Assembly: GCA_022113835.1 (NCBI GenBank)
Contig: JAILWY010000016.1
Coordinates: 3,262,501-3,326,500 of the forward strand
Length of the DNA stretch: 64,000 bases
DNA from: Atopsyche davidsoni
Taxonomy: Eukaryota > Arthropoda > Insecta > Trichoptera > Hydrobiosidae
Direction of reading: 5' to 3'
The position numbers and the translations under genes are program-made. Shown piece by piece: positions 60,601-64,000 of this stretch. The notes under the pieces were generated by a model. The model worked only from the letters and a program-made list of their open reading frames with translations. It did no database searches and was not told where the DNA came from. How positions within the stretch are numbered: position 1 is the stretch's first letter; each line of letters starts with the position of its first letter.

Positions 60601-62046
60601 GAAAATCTATGCTATATTCGCAAAACTGGAATATAATTTTTATATATAGCGATGAAAAAATATATTTGCTTTCCGTTCATCAATTTCTTTTTGAGGAAAG
60701 ATTAATGTACCTTATTTTTCATCCTTTTAAAGTATACCATTTCTAAAGAAAACATCCTGGCCTAGTTTAATAAACTAAAAGGATAAGGAAGTTTTTTTAT
60801 ACGTGATAACTGTCGAAGCCTTTACTTTCGTATCGATATAATATCAAATAATAATGCCTTTGTTTATATATAATATACTTTACAAAACACAAGTAGAAAC
60901 AACTTTTTTTAAAAAATTATTTTAACTATTTTATTTAAATTTAGGTTAATAAATCAAATGACCTAAATAAATGTGGTTTTCAATACTTTCCATATGGGTG
61001 TTTTTCAGACAAACGAACATTTTCTCGACAAGCAAATGCACATCTAAATTAAAACCTATACCAGAGAAAACTTTATTCAAATGAGAAATATCTCTATTAC
61101 TTTCATGCAAAATTCTGGTATAATATCTCTTCTGAACGTCTATGAGGCAAACACTAAAAGAAGAGTGGATGTATTCCACTTTCGCAACGTCCGATATGAG
61201 TTATTTTTTTACGCTCTCCTAAGTTTTATGACAAAAAAAAACATAAAAGTCTGCGTACATCTCTTTTACTGCGAATTATACCCGCGCACCGTATATTATT
61301 ACTATATCCTTTGACAAGTCCAGGTGGACCTTTATCCTTTAGTATATATTAACTCTATTCACTTTATGATGGCCCAGACCTTGTTCAGTCATGCATTTTG
61401 GGATTTTTTTTATCCGTCGGCGGTTTTTTCATTTCGATACATCACTGCCTGCATGTTCAATATCACTGTATTTTAGATAAATTTCACTATCGTATTATTC
61501 GTAATATAAAACACATCTTCTAACATATAACACATGGAAGATATATTTCTGCATAAAAATTATTATATCTTCTTTGCCTAAAATATGCTATTTTTTCTTC
61601 ATCGGGTGGGTATCTCTCCACAGAAAAGGTTGGCGACCATCTCACTTTGCATAAATTTATGCTGAATTAGTGTTCATGGTTTTCTAAGGGGAAAGGAGTG
61701 TAGAGGATCTCCGGGAATAGCATTATTATTTAATCCTTTCCTTACAAAGCTCTGGCGTTTAGATCTGATACTCCTTCTGAAACAATACCACCTCGACAAG
61801 GTACTTCCAGAGCACATCCCTCCACAATCATTCCAAGTCCACTTTGTAATTACCGATCCTTTACGCTCTGAGCACAGAATGGCAGCCATGCCCGAGCGAC
61901 ATAATGGGGAGAGCGGGGTATATAATAATTTTAAATTATTTCGTTTGAATATATTCTACGTATGCGGTTCAATCATGGCTGATTTTGACTGTGTTTTGCA
62001 GCCCTTCCCGGCGCCAGGGTCGTGTGTAGAGAACACAGCCGTCTGA
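30454..62046 (+). CDS. CRF-like diuretic hormone (DH44) receptor, class B GPCR; ten exons, 5'-partial
   Basis: Family role: a class B GPCR that binds the CRF-like diuretic hormone DH44 at the cell surface and signals mainly through Gs and cAMP, for example in Malpighian tubules. Seen: join of 30454-30649, 37267-37360, 38266-38359, 39644-39724, 42384-42484, 47992-48120, 52180-52365, 54720-54886, 57660-57798 and 62002-62046. All junctions are GT-AG and in phase, giving 409 complete codons counted from Asn at 30456. In order there are: the end of the ectodomain with two Cys and three N-glycosylation sequons, TM1 to TM7, a basic region after TM7, a Ser/Thr-rich tail and the ending ENTAV. The third-loop motif [12 protein letters not shown] followed by [13 protein letters not shown] matches CRF/DH44 receptors rather than calcitonin-like DH31 receptors. 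Odd: the signal peptide and the first ectodomain exons were not found. The choice between DH44-R1-like and R2-like paralogue cannot be made here. Confidence 0.93.
30754..31296 (+). mobile_element. piggyBac-type MITE copy
   Basis: The right end (actaaggccc) is followed by TTAA at 31297-31300 and matches the right inverted repeat of 53903-54553 (cgcaaaacggac, gatcaaaaaaactcgagtat). The left end is diverged; a TTAA lies at 30750-30753, but the true left boundary is uncertain. There is no open frame of note. Confidence 0.75.
33355..33715 (+). repeat. Interspersed repeat family R, copy 1
   Basis: It shares ordered blocks with 45325-45930 (+) and 61605-61915 (-): gtggacttggaataattgtg, the cttgtcga block, gcagactttttctt, aaccatgaacactggctcag, tatatgctcag and cgccaaccttctctgagga. 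About 360 bp, with no target duplication recognised. The class is unknown; the minus-strand frames keep the motif EHIPPQ-FQVH in copies 1 and 3, which could be an old coding remnant. A tail-only fragment is at about 59275-59300. Confidence 0.75.
37267..37360 (+). CDS. DH44 receptor exon B: first intracellular loop and TM2
   Basis: Acceptor tttcag at 37261-37266, donor gtaata at 37361. Its first G completes the Lys codon split from exon A. It encodes [13 protein letters not shown] followed by a hydrophobic TM2 ending NLTLQ. The RCxRNxIHxNL core of the first loop and TM2 is a class B GPCR hallmark. It ends in phase 0. Confidence 0.95.
37361..38265 (+). other. Receptor intron 2 (0.9 kb)
   Basis: AT-rich, with no element recognised apart from its splice signals. 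Confidence 0.9.
38266..38359 (+). CDS. DH44 receptor exon C: first extracellular loop and TM3
   Basis: Acceptor tttttacag, donor gtaaat at 38360. It encodes the ISC motif (the Cys of TM3 that forms the conserved disulphide with the second extracellular loop) and [15 protein letters not shown], the strongly conserved class B TM3 signature. It ends after the first base of a Gly codon. Confidence 0.96.
38360..39643 (+). other. Receptor intron 3 (1.3 kb)
   Basis: AT-rich, with no element recognised apart from its splice signals. Confidence 0.9.
39644..39724 (+). CDS. DH44 receptor exon D: end of TM3, second intracellular loop, start of TM4
   Basis: Acceptor attgcag, donor gtaagt at 39725. Starting with the split Gly it encodes [16 protein letters not shown] and then YASIGWG. 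EGLYLYxLVV and the IGWG start of TM4 are shared by insect DH44 receptors and vertebrate CRF receptors. It ends after the first base of a Gly codon. Confidence 0.96.
40140..40290. repeat. Degenerate accggt/ttccacc repeat fragment
   Basis: It contains attggtgaccggtttcatcaa (inverted terminal segment with the hammerhead stem II deleted) and then gttccaccaagtattttcta, as in the copies at 53.84 and 55.3 kb. Boundaries are approximate. Confidence 0.5.
41720..42113. mobile_element. Non-autonomous hAT-type element with 8-bp target duplication
   Basis: Direct 8-bp repeats GTGTAAAT at 41712-41719 and 42114-42121 flank 394 bp that begins cactggttcccaaagt and ends agtttgggaacctatg. The ends are inverted repeats (ggttcccaaa). 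The 8-bp duplication and the CA-NTGGTTCCCAAA-type end fit hAT transposons. No transposase frame is present. Confidence 0.88.
42384..42484 (+). CDS. DH44 receptor exon E: TM4 and second extracellular loop
   Basis: Acceptor gtttgcag, donor gtaaac at 42485. It encodes [20 protein letters not shown] and then an acidic, polar stretch ending LQEMNE. This is TM4 and the first half of a rather long second extracellular loop. It ends in phase 0 and joins the next exon without a shift. Confidence 0.93.
42625..43059 (+). mobile_element. piggyBac-type MITE copy
   Basis: It shares long blocks with the copies at 1-408, 30.8 and 53.9 kb (ttggataaaatgacgacttt, caaatattcctac-type and gatcaaaaaaactcaattat). 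The right end gaccc is followed by TTAA at 43060-43063. The left boundary is diverged and approximate. Confidence 0.78.
45533..45578 (-). ncRNA. Hammerhead ribozyme motif with a mutated stem III
   Basis: Minus strand: TGCAT, core CTGATGA (45573-45567), an extra T, stem II GACC/GGTC with a 10-nt loop, GAAA, then C-TA-GCC and ATGCA. Stem I is intact. The U next to the cleavage site is C here, which breaks the A-U pair of stem III, so activity is doubtful. Confidence 0.65.
45603..45638 (+). ncRNA. Degenerate hammerhead half in inverted orientation
   Basis: TGCAT then CTGATGA (45608-45614), a decayed stem II, and GAAA at 45635-45638. The 3' strand of stem I and stem III are missing, so it should be inactive. 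Confidence 0.5.
47992..48120 (+). CDS. DH44 receptor exon F: second extracellular loop Cys and TM5
   Basis: Acceptor ttcatttcag, donor gtaagt at 48121; 43 codons, phase 0 at both ends. It starts [16 protein letters not shown]. The Cys is the expected disulphide partner of the TM3 Cys, and C-x-W-M is the form seen in insect DH44 receptors. DWIYKAP leads into TM5 ([16 protein letters not shown]). GC-rich relative to the flanking introns. Confidence 0.95.
48850..48960 (-). repeat. accggt/ttccacc repeat fragment with a decayed hammerhead
   Basis: Minus strand: ttgataa, t, gccaac, loop, gattggc, gaaac, cg, gtta. The layout is that of a hammerhead with core changes (ttgataa for ctgatga). It matches the copies at 53.84 and 55.30 kb. 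Confidence 0.55.
49040..49375. other. GC-rich intronic island, possible regulatory element
   Basis: A 330-bp stretch far less AT-rich than its surroundings, with no repeat match inside the window and no good receptor-frame coding potential. It includes the self-complementary gggtaaatttaccc (49079-49092), gcaaattgcgaaattccgcg, a (tg)n run and a branch/acceptor-like tttgttccag near 49377. A conserved enhancer or an unrelated exon are both possible. Confidence 0.35.
51187..51256 (-). repeat. Weak tRNA-like sequence, possible SINE relic
   Basis: Minus strand: aaatggtaagagaactt (A-box-like) and ggtgagtctgaatcc (B-box-like) at about 35 bases spacing, beside the hAT insertion. Folding looks poor. 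The start (accgtgtctta) also occurs at about 45998-46008. Confidence 0.25.
51265..52068. mobile_element. Non-autonomous hAT-type element with internal minisatellite and 8-bp target duplication
   Basis: Direct repeats CTGTAGAT at 51257-51264 and 52069-52076 flank 804 bp that begins cagtgcttctcaaagt and ends agtttgagacccactg. The CAGTG start, the terminal inverted repeat with tctcaaa, and the 8-bp duplication are hAT hallmarks. Both 8-bp copies are identical, so the insertion may be fairly recent. It ends 87 bp before the first base of the possible long form of exon G and 111 bp before that of the short form. Confidence 0.93.
51612..52046. repeat. ~31-bp minisatellite inside the hAT element, about 14 units
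   Basis: Fourteen tandem units of about 27-32 bp with the consensus ggcaagttttgactatgaaa followed by gggggtccatg or gtccgtag. Length variants arise from loss of gact. The unit is derived from the element's own right terminal region (ggtccgtgggccaaaagagt). There are no spacers of distinct sequence, so it is not a CRISPR array. Confidence 0.92.
52156..52179 (+). other. Possible alternative 24-nt extension of exon G from a tandem acceptor
   Basis: Two acceptors lie 24 bases apart. The upstream one (cccatttcag, ending 52155) has a pyrimidine tract and a branch-point-like ctaat at about 52138. The downstream one ends at 52179. The bases between have no stop and would add eight residues (VIKVYSLQ) in frame at the start of the third intracellular loop. 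The shorter form matches the family better, so it is taken as the main product. Use of the longer form is inference. Confidence 0.4.
52180..52365 (+). CDS. DH44 receptor exon G: third intracellular loop, TM6, start of TM7
   Basis: Acceptor tttacag at 52173-52179, donor gtaccg at 52366; 62 codons, phase 0 at both ends. It encodes [20 protein letters not shown] (third loop, G-protein contact), then [19 protein letters not shown] (TM6), then the third extracellular loop and the start of TM7 to LLSTQ. This is the most diagnostic exon for CRF-type receptors. A second acceptor at 52151-52155 would add 24 in-frame bases; see the separate entry. Confidence 0.96.
53838..54660 (+). repeat. accggt/ttccacc repeat copy, interrupted by the piggyBac-type MITE
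   Basis: The left part (53838-53898) has ttggcatttcaacgtgaaag, gccgaaaccggtcaccaata. The right part (from 54558) has attaaaatggaattccacca and gtcaaaaatattgaa. The same two parts are contiguous near 55300-55400, which shows that the MITE was inserted into this older repeat. Confidence 0.6.
53903..54553. mobile_element. Complete piggyBac-type MITE, 651 bp with long inverted repeats
   Basis: TTAA at 53899-53902 and 54554-54557. The ends gggcctagtcc and ggactaggccc continue as inverted repeats for about 110 bp (cgagttttttgatcattttc, tttgcgaaaaatccactg, caatcgaaaaaattt). A TTAA target and GGG/CCC ends are piggyBac-superfamily hallmarks. There is no transposase frame. It is the best-preserved member of the four-copy family in this window. 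Confidence 0.92.
54720..54886 (+). CDS. DH44 receptor exon H: TM7 and juxtamembrane tail
   Basis: Acceptor gtgttttag, donor gtacgt at 54887. It encodes [16 protein letters not shown], the class B TM7 signature (FYCFLNxEV), then a basic helix 8-like stretch ([11 protein letters not shown]) and a Gly/Arg/Tyr-rich segment ending SRTESI. It ends two bases into an Arg codon completed by the next exon. Confidence 0.95.
54887..57659 (+). other. Receptor intron 8 (2.8 kb)
   Basis: It has an accggt-family copy at 55297-55400. The remainder is strongly AT-rich apart from a mildly GC-richer patch at about 55770-55900. No other feature recognised. Confidence 0.85.
55297..55400 (+). repeat. accggt/ttccacc repeat copy with a decayed hammerhead
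   Basis: ttgatag (55298-55304), t, then gtcaac/ggttggc as stem II, GAAA at 55325-55328, c-cg-gtc and acc follow the hammerhead plan with a changed core. Downstream are aaaattgtattccaccaagt and ctgtgtctaaaatattta. The same extra base before stem II as in the intact ribozyme is present. Confidence 0.6.
57660..57798 (+). CDS. DH44 receptor exon I: Ser/Thr-rich cytoplasmic tail
   Basis: Acceptor gttccacag, donor gtaaat at 57799. The first G completes Arg. It then encodes [18 protein letters not shown], a run of five Thr, and a Pro/Ser-rich segment ending SPKLLQ, in phase 0. The tail is rich in possible phosphorylation sites, as expected for receptor desensitisation. Conservation is low, so the call rests on frame continuity, splice signals and GC-rich codon use. 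The frame also stays open into the intron (see 57799-58089). Confidence 0.85.
57799..58089 (+). other. Stop-free intron-retention frame after exon I with a 123-bp tandem duplication
   Basis: If the donor at 57799 is not used, the receptor frame runs on for 96 codons to TAA at 58087-58089. Inside are two direct copies of 123 bp (57826-57948 and 57949-58071), exactly 41 codons, so the repeat stays in frame; both contain YTEVKNTK and LHKKYK. The product would be a Lys/Tyr-rich tail. The visible differences between copies all change the amino acid, which argues against selection on the protein. An alternative isoform is inference only. Confidence 0.4.
57826..58071 (+). repeat. 123-bp direct tandem duplication (two copies)
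   Basis: The copies at 57826-57948 and 57949-58071 share the blocks caataccctaaaaat, actgaggtgaagaatacaaa and ctgcataaaaaatata, with only about ten differences over 123 bp. It lies just inside intron 9. Confidence 0.9.
61605..61915 (-). repeat. Interspersed repeat family R, copy 3
   Basis: The reverse complement carries gtggacttggaatgattgtg, gagggatgtgctctggaagt, accttgtcga, aaaaccatgaacacta and gagatggtcgccaacctttt in the order of copies 1 and 2. It ends about 90 bp before the terminal exon acceptor. The 71-codon minus-strand frame inside it is not conserved in the other copies. Confidence 0.78.
62002..62046 (+). CDS. DH44 receptor terminal exon: C-terminus ending ENTAV, stop TGA
   Basis: Acceptor tgttttgcag ends at 62001. 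In phase 0 it encodes [14 protein letters not shown] and then TGA at 62044-62046. The last four residues (N-T-A-V) fit a class I PDZ-binding motif (S/T-x-V at the end). Vertebrate CRF receptors also end in a similar T/A-A-V motif, which supports this stop as genuine for at least one isoform. The Cys four residues before Asn is a possible palmitoylation site. No alignment could be run, so the last exon is less certain than the membrane exons. Confidence 0.72.
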   Translation, partial: PFPAPGSCVENTAV

Positions 62047-62211
62047 GCCGAACGGCGGGGGTCCCGTCCACCCACCCTGGCCGCCCTGCGCGAGGAAAGC
62101 GCCGAGCCGGGGCCCTCGCCGCCACCCACCCCCTACCCCCAGGACGTCACTGCCACCCACTATGCTGGCAACGGACACCCGCTGGAGTACCAGCCCACCG
62201 TCTACTACTAG
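62047..62211 (+). other. In-frame open extension after the receptor TGA
   Basis: After TGA at 62044 the same frame is open for 54 codons to TAG at 62209-62211. It encodes an acidic/Pro-rich stretch (RPPTLAALREESAEPGPSPP) and then PTPYPQDVTATHYAG and EYQPTVYY. It could be reached by stop readthrough, by a downstream acceptor in the right phase (AG ending 62094 or 62106) or through a polymorphic stop. It could equally be chance in GC-rich DNA, since the following repeats share its last part and some of them carry stops. Confidence 0.35.
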
Positions 62212-63190
62212 GGGTTGATAGCACCACCGCCACTAACTACGCAGGCAACAGACACCCGCTGGAGTACCAGCCCAACGTCTACTACTAGGGGATGATAGCA
62301 CCACCGCCACCCACCCCCTACCCCCAGGACGCCACCGCCACCCACTAAGCTGGCAACGGACACCAGCTGGAGTACCAGCCCAGCATCTACTACTAGGGGA
62401 TGATAGCACCACCGCCAGCCACCCCCTACCCCCAGGACGCCACCGCCAACCAATACGCTGGTAATGGACACCCGCTGGAGTACCAGCCCAGCGTCTACTA
62501 CTAAGGGTTGATTGCACCACCGCCACCCATTACACTGGCAACGGACACCCGCTGGAGTACCAACCCAACGTTTACTATTAGGGGATGATAGCACCATCGC
62601 CACCCACCCCCTACCCCCAGGACGTCACCGCCACTCACTACGCTGGAAACAGACACCTGCTGGAGTATCAGTCCAGCGTCTACTACTAGGGGATGATAGC
62701 ACCACCGCCACCCACTAAGCTGGCAACAGACACCAGCTGGAGTACCAGCCCAGCATCTACTACTAGGGGATGATAGCACCACCGCCAGCCACCCCCTACC
62801 CCCAGGACGCCACCGCCAACCAATACGCTGGTAATGGACACCCGCTGGAGTACCAGCCCTGCGTCTACTACTAAGGGTTGATTGCACCGCCGCCACTCAT
62901 TACACTGGCAACGGACACCCGCTGGAGTACCAACCCAACGTTTACTATTAAGGGATGATAGCACCACCGCCACCCACCCCCTACCCCCAGGACGTCACCG
63001 CCACTCACTACGCTGGAAACAGATACCCGCTGGAGTACCAGCCCAACGTCTACTACTAGGGGATGATATCACCACCGCCAGCCACCCCCTACCCCCAGGA
63101 CGTCACCGCCACCCACTATGCTAGCATCGGACACCCGCTGGAGTACCAGCCCACCGTCTTCTACTAGGGGATGATATAACCACCGCCACC
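62132..63190. repeat. GC-rich minisatellite of 77-bp and 108-bp units in the receptor 3' region
   Basis: Eleven successive copies of a unit end in tac-tac-tag or a variant. The unit ends fall at 62211, 62288, 62396, 62504, 62581, 62689, 62766, 62874, 62951, 63059 and 63167, so the spacings are 77, 108, 108, 77, 108, 77, 108, 77, 108 and 108. The short unit lacks a 31-bp piece containing the cctacccccaggacg block. A higher-order period of 370 bp (108+77+108+77) is visible: 62397-62581 is nearly identical to 62767-62951. The first copy is in frame with the receptor. Later copies contain internal stops and frame shifts, so the array is not coding. Long open frames on the minus strand here are artefacts of GC-rich repetition. 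Confidence 0.93.
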
Positions 63191-64000
63191 CGAGATACTC
63201 GTATCCTTCTTGCGACCCTACTCTCTCGATTTTGATAACTTCGCAACCTGGTCAATACCACCTCTTTTGAAAAAAACCCGGAAACAAGGTTTTAATATTG
63301 TTTCTTCACTTTATGATAAAACCACTATTTTTAATAAGTATCAATACGAGTGTTATTCAAACAATTGTATTTCTTATTGTAAATCATTTGGATTACATAG
63401 AAATATCTTTTTTACAAAATTATTTTTAATTAAAGTCCTATATACTTGTAATTGCGATATTATAAAATAAAATATATGCGATAGTCTTATTTAATTGGCT
63501 TGAAGCTGCATATATATTTAAGGCTAATTTGTAAAAAAATATGTTTTTTTCAAATCAACTAAATTGTATTTTCGTCCTATATAAAACGTCTAGTTGTAAT
63601 TGTATATACTTTAATTTAGACAAAGCGTGACTTATTATATTTTCCTTGAAAACGCAAAAATACAATATAGACAAACACAATTTTTCAAAATTTGTACCAA
63701 CTAGAACAAACTAAAATAAAAATTATTCATTCAATATTTTAATTATTATTTTATTTATTAGGACCATTATTGTATATCTGTTGCATTAAATAGAATAAAA
63801 ACTCTACTTTAGCTATTAATGTGTAAAAAGTAAAAAATAGGATGATATCTGTAGTTTTAATTTTTACAGTTTAGCTTCGATGATTTATCAAAACTCACCG
63901 TAAAGCATTCATAATAAAAAAATTCCATATACTTGTCAATGAAGAGTTTTATCCTCGAAGCAATACTTTCGAAGCTCGATCATCACTCGTGACATCTATT
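63191..64000. other. AT-rich DNA after the minisatellite
   Basis: Probably the distal 3' UTR of the receptor and flanking DNA. The 86-codon frame at 63210-63470 has no recognised features. Several AATAAA hexamers are present. Confidence 0.5.
63466..63471 (+). promoter_or_regulatory. Candidate polyadenylation signal AATAAA
   Basis: An AATAAA hexamer about 1.4 kb after the receptor stop, beyond the minisatellite. Further hexamers follow near 63715 and 63795. In DNA this AT-rich such hexamers are common by chance, so the site used is not settled. Confidence 0.25.

Larger units (their letters stand above)
57799..62001 (+). other. Receptor intron 9 (4.2 kb)
   Basis: It starts with the 123-bp tandem duplication, has a GC-richer island at about 59510-59860 and carries copy 3 of family R near its 3' end. 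The other parts are AT-rich with chance frames only. Confidence 0.8.

Noticed and set aside
61674..61889. 71-codon minus-strand frame with many Arg, Cys and Trp
   Set aside because: It falls within repeat R, and the frame is not kept in the other two copies.
62208..62973. Several 95-131-codon minus-strand frames rich in Val, Gly and Trp
   Set aside because: They lie in the tandem array antisense to the receptor and repeat with the units. They are by-products of the GC-rich minisatellite.

Overview
The window is AT-rich, intron-rich animal DNA, most likely from an insect. It carries the 3' part of one recognisable gene, on the + strand: a class B (secretin-type) G-protein-coupled receptor of the corticotropin-releasing-factor-like diuretic hormone family (DH44 receptor). 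No other host protein-coding gene could be supported. The insect assignment rests on the receptor family, the splice signals and the transposon types; I cannot name the order or species.

Layout. From 1 to about 30.4 kb there is no recognisable host exon. This part is either the 5' introns of the receptor gene or intergenic DNA. It holds a truncated piggyBac-type MITE copy (1-408), a small TTAA-flanked MITE (3884-4063), a 40-bp-arm snapback hairpin repeat (9189-9284), a (TA)n tract, a ~250-bp direct duplication (15.4-15.8 kb), a tRNA-like SINE head (15.87-15.94 kb), a dead non-LTR retrotransposon C-terminus (18.5-18.9 kb), a 10-bp GC-rich minisatellite (19.29-19.35 kb) and a short element with a near-complete hammerhead ribozyme (19708-19933).

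From 30454 to 62046 ten exons encode the receptor from the end of the hormone-binding ectodomain through all seven membrane helices to the C-terminus. All exon phases are compatible and give 409 complete codons before a TGA. The N-terminal exons (signal peptide and most of the ectodomain) were not found and should lie upstream. The last residues before the TGA are ENTAV, a class I PDZ-ligand-like ending that resembles the ends of vertebrate CRF receptors. The same frame stays open for 54 codons after that TGA. The end of that extension, with its TAG, is amplified into a minisatellite of 77-bp and 108-bp units at 62.1-63.2 kb, presumably in the 3' UTR.

The introns (0.9 to 6.6 kb) hold nested mobile elements: four related piggyBac-type copies in the window, two hAT-type elements with 8-bp target duplications (one ends about 90 bp before the exon 7 acceptor), an interspersed repeat in three copies, and two generations of Penelope-like hammerhead elements. 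The points most worth a second look are the C-terminal variants of the receptor (stop plus in-frame extension, intron-9 retention frame, tandem acceptor in the third intracellular loop), the origin of the 3' array, and the hammerhead elements.
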